A stretch of 64,000 nucleotides of DNA from Bacteroides sp. (lineage in GTDB: Bacteria; Bacteroidota; Bacteroidia; Bacteroidales; Muribaculaceae): NCBI GenBank assembly GCA_014802435.1, contig JAAVCG010000006.1, positions 62,001 to 126,000 on the forward strand. Reading direction: 5' to 3'. The translations under genes and the position numbers were made by a program. The notes below the pieces were generated by a model that was given only the letters and a program-made list of their open reading frames with translations, was not told the DNA's origin and ran no database searches. This document shows, piece by piece, positions 45,031 to 53,429 of this stretch (positions are counted from its first letter, which is position 1; each line of letters opens with the position of its first letter).

Positions 45031-45038
45031 CAAATTTA
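45031..45038 (-). promoter_or_regulatory. Possible -7 box for the 1048-aa protein gene
   Basis: Reverse strand TAAATTTG, 77 nt before the ATG. Between them lies a direct repeat of TTTTTTTGATGGATTG (about 44958 and 44977). Confidence 0.45.
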
Positions 45039-45284
45039 AGTCAAATTTTTGACTGAAATTCATCCAGACCCGCTTCCTGAGTTCTGCGATAAAGATGCAT
45101 ATACACCTATTAATAATATGGCACTTGACTTATTAAGTATGTCGCAAACACATGACCGGGCACCGTGGCGCCCTCGCCACGGTGGCGCGTTAGCGCCATA
45201 ATTTCCGCTAAATCATGAGTTCTGCAACACCTTCGCCCCTGATTGTTGAAATGATCGGGTGTCCTGCTTTTCGGTCTTTGCGAA

Positions 45285-45314
45285 GGCGGCGGATCGGAAT
45301 CCGCCTTTCCATAG
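45285..45314. repeat. Terminal arm of the interspersed repeat family
   Basis: The 30 bp at 45285-45314 match the right terminal arm of the 50745-51004 element exactly and stop at the same CCATAG end. Sequence to the left (about 45150-45284) contains a GC-rich inverted stretch around GGCGCCCTCGCCACGGTGGCGCG and a segment (45212-45240) shared with 2925-2950. The gene-free stretch 44954-45490 holds this repeat, the 33-bp array and two predicted promoters. Confidence 0.75.
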
Positions 45315-45369
45315 TTTTATGTCGCATATTTCAATCTGCGAGTCGCTGAACAGCCCGAAAAAAAGCACA

Positions 45370-45468
45370 TTCCTTTGGATTTTCCCAGAAAACGGGCAAT
45401 TATTCCTTTGGATTTTCTCAGAAAACGGGCAATTATTCCTTTGGATTTTCTCAGAAAATGATTATCTT
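45370..45468 (+). repeat. 33-bp tandem array (three units) forming a promoter
   Basis: Units beginning TTCCTTTGGATTTTC start at 45370, 45403 and 45436 (exact 33-bp period). Each carries a TTTG; the last unit's TTTG (45440-45443) is the predicted -33 box, and the last unit diverges after CAGAAAATG into the -7 box. Confidence 0.93.
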
Positions 45469-45470
45469 TG
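45440..45470 (+). promoter_or_regulatory. Predicted promoter of the ATPase gene at 45491
   Basis: TTTG (45440-45443), 19 bp, TATCTTTG (45463-45470); the ATG is 20 nt downstream. The -33 box is inside the third tandem unit. Confidence 0.78.
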
Positions 45471-45490
45471 CAGAAAATAATTGAAAGAAT

Positions 45491-46888
45491 ATGGCATATC
45501 TTGCAAGAAACATAGATGGTGAACTTCTAAAATGGAAGGATTCATCGCGTCGAAAGCCTCTCATTGTACGTGGCGCCAGACAGGTTGGTAAGTCTCGGGC
45601 AATAAGACACTTGGGCGAAAAATTTAAATACTACCTCGAGATTAATCTTGAGGAGGAGAAGGATTTGTGTAAACTATTTGAGGAAATCACAGATGTTAAA
45701 GTCCTCAGTCAGCGTCTTGGGGCGATACATAATGTGCAGGTTATTCCCGGAGAGACACTCCTGTTTATAGATGAGATTCAGAACTGCCCGGCTGCCTTGA
45801 AAAGTTTGTGGTTTTTCAAGGAAAATTATCCAGAGCTGCATGTCGTTGCAGCCGGGTCGCTTTTGGAGTTTACGCTGAATGAGATGCCATCATACGGCGT
45901 TGGACGTGTCAGGTCTGTGTTTATGTATCCGATGTCGTTCAAGGAATTTCTGATGGCACGGGGTAAAGATGTGTGGTTGCAGGAAATAGCAAATGCAAAC
46001 TGGACCAATCCGGTTGAGGAAAGACTTCATTCACGTCTTGTATCGGAATTGAGGTCGTTCCTGATGGTAGGAGGTATGCCCGCGTGTGTTTCCGCATGGG
46101 TTGAAACTCAGGATTATTCTGCTTGTCAGGATGAGCAGAACGATATACAGCAAAGCTATTATGATGATTTTGCCAAATATGCAAAAACGGTTGACCCGCG
46201 TCTGCTCCGCAACACGTTGGCAGCCGTAGCAAGTCAATCCGGCCATAAGTTTGTTTATAGTAAAGTCGAGGGGGGATATCCGTCAGAGAAAGTCAAGGAA
46301 GCCCTGAGGCTTCTTTGTGATGCCGGGCTTATAATACCGGTGCAGATGTCAGCCGCCAATGGTCTACCATTAGGGGCGCAAGTGAATCCCAAGTTTGTCA
46401 GATATGATTATATTGATACGGGTTTGTTGCTGCGTGTGTTAGCAATGAATTATGATGATGACAAGGAATTGACCAGACTGATACTCGCCGGAGAAGCACC
46501 TGATCTGGTAAACAAAGGAATAGTGGCAGAGCTGACCGTCGGACTTGAGTTAATTAAATCTTCCAACCCACAGAGTAAGTATGATCTCTTTTATTGGGAA
46601 AACCTGGATAGAAACGCAACTTCTGAGGTTGAATATGTTATTGCAAAAAATGCGACGTTGCTACCCATAGAGGTGAAGGCCGGGGTGTCCGGGAAGATGA
46701 AGAGCCTGCGACTTTTCATGAACAAGAAAGGGATTACTGCCGGCATCCGCACTTCGTTAGAAAATTTCGGTCTGCTGGAAGTTTCAGACTCTGATAGTGA
46801 CGGCCAATCTATCCGGCGTGACATCGGAATTCTCCCGATTTATGCGGTGTGGCGGCTTGCGGATTTGTCGCTTCCGGGGTCGGTGTAG
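45491..46888 (+). CDS. AAA+ ATPase with DUF4143 domain (locus 2)
   Basis: The 465-aa protein is the classic form of the family: Walker A GARQVGKS (residues 28-35), Walker B LLFIDEIQNCP, sensor VVAAGSLLEF, the conserved MYPMSFKEFL, and a C-terminal DUF4143 nuclease-like region with EYVIAKNATLLPIEVKAG (E-x-K). The role is unknown. It differs enough from the genes at 34996 and 52213 that recent duplication is unlikely. It stands alone, AT-rich, behind a minisatellite promoter and a fragment of the interspersed repeat. Confidence 0.92.
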   Translation: MAYLARNIDGELLKWKDSSRRKPLIVRGARQVGKSRAIRHLGEKFKYYLEINLEEEKDLCKLFEEITDVKVLSQRLGAIHNVQVIPGETLLFIDEIQNCPAALKSLWFFKENYPELHVVAAGSLLEFTLNEMPSYGVGRVRSVFMYPMSFKEFLMARGKDVWLQEIANANWTNPVEERLHSRLVSELRSFLMVGGMPACVSAWVETQDYSACQDEQNDIQQSYYDDFAKYAKTVDPRLLRNTLAAVASQSGHKFVYSKVEGGYPSEKVKEALRLLCDAGLIIPVQMSAANGLPLGAQVNPKFVRYDYIDTGLLLRVLAMNYDDDKELTRLILAGEAPDLVNKGIVAELTVGLELIKSSNPQSKYDLFYWENLDRNATSEVEYVIAKNATLLPIEVKAGVSGKMKSLRLFMNKKGITAGIRTSLENFGLLEVSDSDSDGQSIRRDIGILPIYAVWRLADLSLPGSV

Positions 46889-46929
46889 GTCCGGTTAAAG
46901 TGTTCCTTCGATGGTCTAATTTGTAAAAG

Positions 46930-46952
46930 TGTTCCTTCGAAGGAACATTTTT
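46930..46952 (+). terminator. Terminator-like perfect palindrome
   Basis: TGTTCCTTCGAAGGAACA (46930-46947) is an 18-bp perfect palindrome followed by TTTTTA. A partial copy of its left half, TGTTCCTTCGA, occurs at 46901. It lies 42 nt after the ATPase stop. Confidence 0.65.
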
Positions 46953-47006
46953 AGGTTGAGTTTGGGTTTGGAAATAAGATTCCTTTGTGGGTCTTCGGGT
47001 TTTTGT

Positions 47007-47045
47007 ATTGAAAATTCGGGAGAAATTGCGTAACTTTGCGCTATG
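47007..47045 (+). promoter_or_regulatory. Leaderless-type promoter of manA
   Basis: ATTG (47007-47010), 20 bp, TAACTTTG (47031-47038), then only four bases before the ATG at 47043. The expected transcription start falls on the start codon. Confidence 0.7.
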
Positions 47046-47921
47046 ATATTTAAGTTTGAACCGATATGGGTCCCGAAGCCTTGGGGCGGAGAGTCGTGGC
47101 TGATCAGTGCAGTCGGTGACCGTCTTTCGGTCGTTGCCGAGGGCGACGATGCCGGATTGACCTTGCCTCAGCTGATTGAGCGTTATGGCGCCTCACTGGT
47201 GGGCGAGCGCATCTATCATGAGTTCAACGGCAAGTTTCCATTGCTGTTGAAAATCATCGTGGCCGATGAGGATTTGTCGGTTCAGGTCCATCCGAATGAT
47301 GCTGCCGCCAGTCGCCTCGAGGGGCTGGGAGCCAAGGGAAAGACTGAAATGTGGTATGCCACGGAGACTGCCCCGGGGTCGACTATTCTTTCCGGGTTGC
47401 GCCCGGGAGTTACCCGTCAGCAATATCTTGAGGCGGAGGGCACGGACACAATCATGGAGTTGCTTAACCGTTATGACGTTCATGAAGATGACGTGTTTTT
47501 CCTGCCGGCGGGGCGAGTTCATGCCATCGGGGCAGGCTGCCGCATGATTGAGATTCAGCAGAGCAGCGATATCACTTATCGCATCTATGATTACGGGCGC
47601 CCGCGCGAGTTGCATCTTGAAAAGGCGCGGGAGGCAATCACCTGGCCGCCGCGAGGCGATTACCGGGTGCCGATGGACCATACGGCGGAGCGCACTAACT
47701 TAGTGGTCTGCAATAGTTTTGTGGTTGACCGATATATATTGACCGAGCCGACGAGAGTCAGGGGCGTTGACGGTTCTTTTTCCATCCTGACGATGCTTAG
47801 CGGCGAAGTTGATGCCGACGGGGTCAACGTGCGGGCCGGCGAATCGGTTCTTGTGAGCCCTGAGGGCGCGTTTATCACCCCTCTCTGCGGCAAGGCGATT
47901 ATTTTGCTGACGTCGGCTTAA
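47043..47921 (+). CDS. manA: Mannose-6-phosphate isomerase, class I type
   Basis: The 292-aa zinc enzyme interconverts fructose-6-P and mannose-6-P. Visible motifs are WVPKPWGGESW at the start, the zinc ligands in SVQVHPND (Gln, His), KTEMWY (Glu) and GRVHAIGAG (His). It is a compact bacterial form, shorter than E. coli ManA (391 aa). Its last 23 bases overlap the end of menG on the other strand. Confidence 0.93.
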   Translation: MIFKFEPIWVPKPWGGESWLISAVGDRLSVVAEGDDAGLTLPQLIERYGASLVGERIYHEFNGKFPLLLKIIVADEDLSVQVHPNDAAASRLEGLGAKGKTEMWYATETAPGSTILSGLRPGVTRQQYLEAEGTDTIMELLNRYDVHEDDVFFLPAGRVHAIGAGCRMIEIQQSSDITYRIYDYGRPRELHLEKAREAITWPPRGDYRVPMDHTAERTNLVVCNSFVVDRYILTEPTRVRGVDGSFSILTMLSGEVDADGVNVRAGESVLVSPEGAFITPLCGKAIILLTSA

Positions 47922-48651
47922 CTGCAGTGTAGATTGTGCAGACCCCGAAGGTCAACGGGCGGAAGGCTGCGTCCGTGAATCCGGCGGCTTCCATCAGGGC
48001 AAGCATTTTTTCGCGCTGTGGCACTGCCTCAATGCTTTCCGGCAGATAAGAATAAGCGCGGGTGTCTTTGCTTACGAGTCGTCCCACCAATGGGATAACT
48101 CCGCGAGTATAAAGCCGATAGAGCGGCTTGACTATGGGGTTGACGGGAGTTGAAAGTTCAATGATGCAGACCATCCCTCCGGGGCGGATTACGCGGTTCA
48201 TTTCTTTGAGTCCGGCGGGAATGTCGGCAAAGTTTCTGACTCCGTAGGCCACTGTCAGCGCGTCAAATTCGTCATCCTGAATGGGGAGGTCCAGACAGTT
48301 TGCCGCCTCAAGGGTTATGCGGTCAGTGAGCCCGGCTTTGAGGATTTTTTCGCGGCCGACGGCAATCATTCCCTCCGAGAGGTCAACTCCCGTAATCATG
48401 CAGTCAGGAATAGCGCGGGCCAGCGTCAGGGCCAGGTCGCCGGTGCCCGTAGCCACATCGAGAATCTTCTTCGGGACGGTGCGGGCCACCATTTTGACGG
48501 CTTTTTTGCGCCAGATTTTGTCAATGCCCAGGGTCATGGCGCGGTTCATGAAATCATAAGCGGGAGCAATGGAGTCAAACATTTGCTCCACTTGCTCCCC
48601 CTTGGATAATTCAGTCCCGTAGGGCGTGATTTTTTCAACCTCCTCGTTCAT
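47899..48651 (-). CDS. menG: Demethylmenaquinone methyltransferase
   Basis: The 250-aa UbiE/MenG-type SAM-dependent enzyme does the last step of menaquinone synthesis. Motifs: [16 protein letters not shown], the SAM loop [11 protein letters not shown], and TVAYGVRNF. The start overlaps the purC stop by 4 nt. Its 3' end overlaps manA by 23 bp (convergent). Confidence 0.95.
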   Translation of the reverse strand: MNEEVEKITPYGTELSKGEQVEQMFDSIAPAYDFMNRAMTLGIDKIWRKKAVKMVARTVPKKILDVATGTGDLALTLARAIPDCMITGVDLSEGMIAVGREKILKAGLTDRITLEAANCLDLPIQDDEFDALTVAYGVRNFADIPAGLKEMNRVIRPGGMVCIIELSTPVNPIVKPLYRLYTRGVIPLVGRLVSKDTRAYSYLPESIEAVPQREKMLALMEAAGFTDAAFRPLTFGVCTIYTAVKPTSAK

Positions 48652-49598
48652 TGAGCGAGTTGGGTCAGGCAGTCTGTAACGTTAACGGCAATGCGGTCTT
48701 CGAGGTTCGTTTCAGGTGCGGGCACGAAGGTTTTGCCGGTAATGTGTTCGTAGAGTTCGATATAGCGCTTGCTGACGCTGTCAACGAATTCGGGAGTCAT
48801 TTCGGGGACCTGCTGTCCGGCCTTGCCCATGAATCCGCGTTCAATGAGCCATTGGCGCACGAATTCCTTGCTGAGCTGACGCTGAGGTTCGCCCTTTTCA
48901 AAGCGTTCCTGATAGCCGTCGGCATAGAAATAGCGGCTTGAGTCAGGAGTATGGATTTCGTCAATGAGGATAACCTTGCCGTCAAGGAGGCCGAATTCAT
49001 ATTTGGTGTCGACGAGAATCAGGCCCTTATCGGCGGCCATCTGGGAGCCGCGTTCAAAGAGGGCGCGGGTGTAGGCCTCGACCTGAGCATAATCCTCAGC
49101 GGAGACGAGTCCTTGGGCAATGATTTCTTCGCGCGAGATGTTTTCGTCGTGTCCGGCATCAGCCTTGGTAGTGGGGGTGATGATGGGCTCGGGGAATTTC
49201 TCGTTTTCGCGCATTCCGTCAGGGAGTTTAACGCCGCAAATCTCACGACATCCGGCGGCATATTCGCGCCAGGCGCTTCCGGTCAGGTAGCCGCGGATAA
49301 TCATTTCTACGCGCAGACCTTCGGCTCGGCGGCCTACGGTCACCATCGGGTCAGGCGACGCCAGCTTCCAGTTGGGGACAATGTCGGCCGTGGCGTCAAG
49401 GAAATATTCGGCAATCTGGTTGAGCACCTGGCCTTTATAAGGGATACCCTCGGGGAGAACAACGTCGAAAGCCGAGATGCGGTCAGTAGCAATCATGACC
49501 AGCAGGTCAGGGTTGACCGAGTAGACGTCGCGGACTTTGCCGTGGTAAACGTTAGTTTGTCCGGGGAAATGGAAGTCGGTGGTAAGTAATGCGGGCAT
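48648..49598 (-). CDS. purC: Phosphoribosylaminoimidazole-succinocarboxamide synthase
   Basis: The 316-aa enzyme joins CAIR and aspartate in purine synthesis. It is the longer form of SAICAR synthetase with [35 protein letters not shown] and DTKYEFG. Placed 21 nt after phoH and overlapping menG. Confidence 0.96.
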   Translation of the reverse strand: MPALLTTDFHFPGQTNVYHGKVRDVYSVNPDLLVMIATDRISAFDVVLPEGIPYKGQVLNQIAEYFLDATADIVPNWKLASPDPMVTVGRRAEGLRVEMIIRGYLTGSAWREYAAGCREICGVKLPDGMRENEKFPEPIITPTTKADAGHDENISREEIIAQGLVSAEDYAQVEAYTRALFERGSQMAADKGLILVDTKYEFGLLDGKVILIDEIHTPDSSRYFYADGYQERFEKGEPQRQLSKEFVRQWLIERGFMGKAGQQVPEMTPEFVDSVSKRYIELYEHITGKTFVPAPETNLEDRIAVNVTDCLTQLAQ

Positions 49599-49619
49599 TG
49601 GTTATTTTGGTTAAAGGGG

Positions 49620-50588
49620 TTAATTTTCAGGTTCAGAGGGGCTTTCAGAGTGCTCCTTGTCATATTTTTCGTAGGCCTCGACAATGCGTTGCACGAGCTT
49701 GGCGCGAACAATGTCTTTCTTGTCGAATTCCACTCGGCCAACACCGTCAACGTTGCGCAGGACGTTCAGGGCGCGGATGAGTCCGGAGGCCGTTGAGCGC
49801 GGGAGGTCAATCTGAGTGACGTCGCCGGTGATCACCATCTTGGCGTTCATGCCCAGTCGGGTCAGGAACATCTTAATCTGATGAGTAGTAGTGTTCTGCG
49901 CTTCGTCGAGCACTATGATGGCGTCAGAGAGCGTGCGGCCGCGCATAAAGGCCAGCGGGGCAATCTGAATCACCTTTGACTCCATGTATTCCTTGAGCTT
50001 GGCCGCGGGAATCATGTCCTCCAACGCATCATAAAGCGGCTGAAGATACGGGTCAATCTTATCCTTCATGTCGCCGGGAAGGAATCCGAGTTTTTCGCCG
50101 GCCTCAACCGCCGGGCGGCTCAGGATAATCTTGCGCACTTCTCTATTTTTCAGGGCTCTGACGGCCAGGGCGATGGCAATGTAAGTCTTGCCCGTGCCGG
50201 CCGGGCCGAGGGCAAAAGTGAGGTCATTTTTCAGGAAGGTGTCAACCAGCTCCTTCTGATGCTGGGTGCGCGCCTGAATGGGCTTGCCGTTGATGCCGTA
50301 AATTATTGCCTCGTCGGGCTTTAAATCTGAGGGCTGTTTGCCTTGGAGAATGTCGAGGATTGATTCCTCCGTCAGCTTATTATACTTTATGCAGTGCTGC
50401 TCAAGCTCATGAATAGCCTTTTCAAAACGCTCTGTTTCAGCGTCTTCCCCAATCACCTTGATGACGGAACCGCGCGCGGCGATTCTCAGTTTGGGGTGTA
50501 AATTCTTAATCAGCTGCAAGTTGCAGTTGTTCACCCCATAGAAGCTAACCGGATCAACTCCGTCAATAATTATTATTCTTTCAATCAT
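49620..50588 (-). CDS. PhoH-like ATPase
   Basis: The 322-aa protein has Walker A GPAGTGKTYIA (around residue 132), a Walker B FIVLDEAQN-type segment (IIVLDEAQNTTTHQIKMFLTR), and a final conserved GVGRVEFDKKDIVR. PhoH/YbeZ proteins are linked to RNA metabolism and ribosome maturation, often together with YbeY, which is not in the window. First gene of phoH-purC-menG with a leaderless-type promoter. Confidence 0.93.
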   Translation of the reverse strand: MIERIIIIDGVDPVSFYGVNNCNLQLIKNLHPKLRIAARGSVIKVIGEDAETERFEKAIHELEQHCIKYNKLTEESILDILQGKQPSDLKPDEAIIYGINGKPIQARTQHQKELVDTFLKNDLTFALGPAGTGKTYIAIALAVRALKNREVRKIILSRPAVEAGEKLGFLPGDMKDKIDPYLQPLYDALEDMIPAAKLKEYMESKVIQIAPLAFMRGRTLSDAIIVLDEAQNTTTHQIKMFLTRLGMNAKMVITGDVTQIDLPRSTASGLIRALNVLRNVDGVGRVEFDKKDIVRAKLVQRIVEAYEKYDKEHSESPSEPEN

Positions 50589-50593
50589 ATGTG

Positions 50594-50625
50594 CAAATTT
50601 ACGAAAAAAAAGTCATCCCTCCAAA
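50594..50625 (-). promoter_or_regulatory. Leaderless-type promoter of phoH
   Basis: On the reverse strand TTTG (50622-50625), 20 bp, TAAATTTG (50594-50601), five bases, then the ATG at 50588. Both boxes match the consensus. Confidence 0.78.
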
Positions 50626-50744
50626 CAAAAATTTTATTAATCATACCAAATAAAACTTGAAATTTTGCGATTTTATTTGCTATGATTAACAAAATTCGCC
50701 CTCCCCGGCAATTTAGCGCAAGCCACGAAGCCCGGACGGACACC

Positions 50745-51004
50745 CTATGGAAAGGCGGATTCCGATCCGCCGCCACCGTCTATGCAGGACGTTGAGGCTC
50801 GCGTAGCGGGTCATAAGGGCCTGTTAATGAATCGGGAAGTCTATCTTGTGAGCTCCGTGGGAACGACATATCTGTCGCAGCTATGCGGCTCTGTTGTTGG
50901 TTACGTTCTCGCAAATACACGCCCTGGCAGACGTGACTAAGTTCTGGCGACTGCGCTACGGACTATTTGACGGTGGCGGCGGATCGGAATCCGCCTTTCC
51001 ATAG
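50745..51004. mobile_element. MITE-like element with 33-bp perfect inverted termini
   Basis: The 33 bases at 50745-50777 (starting CTATGGAAAGGCGG) are the exact reverse complement of 50972-51004 (ending CCGCCTTTCCATAG). The 260-bp element encodes no transposase. A 37-codon frame (50827-50940, MNREVYLVSSVGTTYLSQ...) lies inside. No flanking target duplication is visible. Related arms at 2751 and 45285 end at the same CTATGG/CCATAG border, which supports these as true ends. It occupies most of the gene-free stretch 50589-51022 and ends 18 nt past the ATPase gene stop. Confidence 0.75.
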
Positions 51005-51022
51005 GGGGAAGCCGGTAATTTT

Positions 51023-52213
51023 TTAGTAGAGGAAGCCGAAGAGCCAGAGGGGGATTTTGTTACCGATGCCGCAGTCTAACTCGTCGGCAGCGATGAAGCT
51101 GTCAGGGATATCCTTGATTTGGTCAAAACTTTTTCGTGCACCCCCAACTTCAAAGAGATAGCGGTTGTCAACAATCAAATCTCCCGCTTTAGGATACGCA
51201 ATATCATGATTCTCAGCCATCATTGCTGCAAAAAAGGTCTCCCGGACTTTTCCCGTGTCGGCATATCCCAAGGCGTAGAGAAGCGAGGAATTGTTAAACA
51301 AAACCTTTTGAGGTTTGGCCATGGAATTGGGGTTACGCTCAGATTTATAGTAAAGCAGGCGCAAAATTTGTGAGCGCTCCAGAAGTGATAGAATCTTGAT
51401 TAACTGGTTGGTAGACACATCTAACATCTCGGAGGTTCGTTTTGCATTGAGGGGCGATGGCGTTTGTGTCGCAATAATGGTCAGCAGATGTTTGGCCTTG
51501 AGGAGAGTTGCATATTCGATTTTTTCCACAGTGGGAATATCGTTGTCAATCACCGAAGAAATCATGTTGTTGACTCGAATCAAATAGTCTGTCTCCGTTT
51601 CTGTTGTGTAAAACGGATAGAAGCCATGTTTCAGATATTTGCGAAACTCAGGCAGTACATTGATTTCTTGTGAGATTCCTGAAGCGAGCGTTAAATGATT
51701 ATGCAGAATATCCGTAAGTTCAATTCGCTCAAAGCGTTTGCCTTGAAATTCCAGATATTGGCGGAATGAAAGTCCCGGGAGCGTATAAATCAGGGCACGG
51801 CGTGAAAGATCAGCCACTGAGTGATCAATCTCCAGCAGTGAGCTTCCGGTGAATACTACGTGGATGTCCGGAAAAAAATCATAGAGATTCTTTATTTGTC
51901 GTTCCCATTGGGGCAGGCGGTGAACTTCATCAATGAAAAGATGGGTTATTTCCTGTTTCGAGGCCATTTCTGCCAGGTCAATGAGGGAGTGGCTTGCGAA
52001 CCAAACGTCGTCAAGCGATACGTAGAGTGCTTTTTTTGGGTCAGGGAAGGCCAACTTAATGCGTTGTAGCATCATCGTTGTTTTCCCAACTCCACGTGCG
52101 CCTTTTATTCCAATCAACCTTGCATTCCATGAAATTGTATGGTATAAATCGCGAATAATCTCCGTGGAGGTCAGTCGAAGCAGTCGTAGATATAGTCTTT
52201 TTAAGGTATCCAT
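51023..52213 (-). CDS. AAA+ ATPase with DUF4143-like C-terminus (locus 3)
   Basis: The 396-aa protein has an N-terminal helix, Walker A GARGVGKTT (residues 38-46), Walker B HLFIDEVHRLPQWE, sensor VVFTGSSLLEI, the PGLSFRQYLEFQG block, a winged-helix-like middle (SEMLDVSTNQLIKILSLLERSQ) and a C-terminal DNRYLFEVGGARKS (an E-x-G variant in place of E-x-K). It resembles a different subfamily from the genes at 34996 and 45491. Function unknown. AT-rich compared with its neighbours. Confidence 0.88.
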   Translation of the reverse strand: MDTLKRLYLRLLRLTSTEIIRDLYHTISWNARLIGIKGARGVGKTTMMLQRIKLAFPDPKKALYVSLDDVWFASHSLIDLAEMASKQEITHLFIDEVHRLPQWERQIKNLYDFFPDIHVVFTGSSLLEIDHSVADLSRRALIYTLPGLSFRQYLEFQGKRFERIELTDILHNHLTLASGISQEINVLPEFRKYLKHGFYPFYTTETETDYLIRVNNMISSVIDNDIPTVEKIEYATLLKAKHLLTIIATQTPSPLNAKRTSEMLDVSTNQLIKILSLLERSQILRLLYYKSERNPNSMAKPQKVLFNNSSLLYALGYADTGKVRETFFAAMMAENHDIAYPKAGDLIVDNRYLFEVGGARKSFDQIKDIPDSFIAADELDCGIGNKIPLWLFGFLY

Positions 52214-52238
52214 GTTTTTGTAAATATTTATGAGAGTG

Positions 52239-52269
52239 CAAAGTTACAAAAAAAAATCATCTTTGCAAA
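52239..52269 (-). promoter_or_regulatory. Predicted promoter of the ATPase gene at 51023-52213
   Basis: On the reverse strand TTTG (52266-52269), 19 bp, TAACTTTG (52239-52246), then 25 nt to the ATG. The -33 box is inside the gene-proximal tandem unit and inside a palindrome. Confidence 0.72.
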
Positions 52270-52340
52270 GATGATTTTGAGAAAATGATTATTGCAGAGA
52301 TGATTTTGGGGGAATGATTATTGCAGAGATGACTTTTGTC
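52253..52340. repeat. 29-bp tandem array with an adjoining 26-bp palindrome
   Basis: Units starting TTGCA[AG]AGATGA begin at 52263, 52292 and 52321 (period 29; about 2.7 units). The first overlaps a 26-bp perfect palindrome (52253-52278, centre CTTTGCAAAG). The last unit runs into the end of prfA (stop at 52339). Confidence 0.9.
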
Positions 52341-53424
52341 AGGCTTTGAGGTCGCGTTCGGCAATGGCGAGGTGCTCGAGGAGGTCGGTGAGGTCGCCGC
52401 CGAGAACGCCGGGGAGGTTATAGACCGTATAGTTGATTCGATGGTCGGTGATTCGGCCCTGGGGGAAATTATAGGTGCGGATTTTGGCAGAGCGGTCGCC
52501 GGTGGAGACGAGGGTCTTGCGGCGGGAGGCTATGTCGTCGAGATATTTTTTGTGTTCGCGGTCGTAGATAAACGTGCGCAGGCGGCTCAGGGCGCGTTCC
52601 TTGTTCTTGGGTTGATCACGCGTCTCCGTACATTCGATGAGAATTTCCTCGCTTTGTCCGGTCAGGGGGTTACGCCACATGTATCTGAGTCGGACTCCGG
52701 ATTCCACTTTGTTGACGTTTTGTCCGCCGGCGCCTCCGGAGCGGAAGGTGTCCCATTTGATTTCGCCTTCGTTGATTTCAACGTCGAATTCCTCAGCTTC
52801 AGGGAGCACGGCCACTGTGGCGGCCGAAGTGTGGACTCGGCCCTGGGTTTCCGTAGCGGGGACTCGCTGAACGCGATGCACTCCGCTTTCATATTTCAGA
52901 GTGCCGTAGACGTCTTCGCCGCTGATTGCCAGGACTATTTCCTTGAATCCGCCCATAGCGCCTTCGCTCTCGGAGCTGACGGTTACTTTCCATCCTTTGG
53001 ATTCGCAGAATTTGAGATACATCTTAGTCAGGTCGCCGGCAAAGAGGGCGGCTTCGTCGCCTCCGGTACCGGCGCGAATCTCCAGGATGGCATTTTTGGA
53101 GTCCTCGGGGTCAACGGGAATCAGCAGGGTCTTCAGCTCTTCTTCAATTGCTTCGATTTCAGTTGTTAAAGATTCAAGTTCCTCCTTTGCCATGGCGCGC
53201 ATTTCCGGGTCGGTTTCCGTTTCAATCAGTTCGCGGGCCTCTTGGCGTCCGTTCAGGGCACCTTTGTATCGGCCGACGACGGCGGAGAGCTTTTCCAGCT
53301 GTTTATATTCGCGGGTAAGCTCAACGTAGCGCTTGCGGTCAGCAATCACTGCGGGGTCAGTAATCAGCGTCGATACCTCGGCAAAGCGATCGTCGACGCC
53401 CTCAATCTGCTCTATGAGTTCCAT
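52339..53424 (-). CDS. prfA: Peptide chain release factor 1
   Basis: The start is set at MELIEQIEGVDDRFAEV, directly behind a -7 box; the frame from 53460 runs into the promoter. The 361-aa factor has the GGQ hydrolysis motif (GGAGGQNVN, near residue 235) and the PAT tripeptide (RVPATETQG), which reads UAA and UAG, so it is RF1 and not RF2. Confidence 0.96.
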   Translation of the reverse strand: MELIEQIEGVDDRFAEVSTLITDPAVIADRKRYVELTREYKQLEKLSAVVGRYKGALNGRQEARELIETETDPEMRAMAKEELESLTTEIEAIEEELKTLLIPVDPEDSKNAILEIRAGTGGDEAALFAGDLTKMYLKFCESKGWKVTVSSESEGAMGGFKEIVLAISGEDVYGTLKYESGVHRVQRVPATETQGRVHTSAATVAVLPEAEEFDVEINEGEIKWDTFRSGGAGGQNVNKVESGVRLRYMWRNPLTGQSEEILIECTETRDQPKNKERALSRLRTFIYDREHKKYLDDIASRRKTLVSTGDRSAKIRTYNFPQGRITDHRINYTVYNLPGVLGGDLTDLLEHLAIAERDLKA

Positions 53425-53429
53425 GGGCA

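Noticed and set aside
45370..45468. CRISPR-like look of the 33-bp array
   Set aside because: Consecutive 33-bp units without spacers; the array is part of a promoter.
45259..45480. 73-aa forward frame with AADRNPPFH
   Set aside because: It is a translation of the interspersed repeat arm and the 33-bp array; the same AADRNPPFH peptide appears in the frame at 50585-50776, again from the repeat arm.
50585..50776. 63-aa reverse frame with AADRNPPFH
   Set aside because: It covers the phoH promoter and the left arm of the MITE-like element; not a plausible gene.
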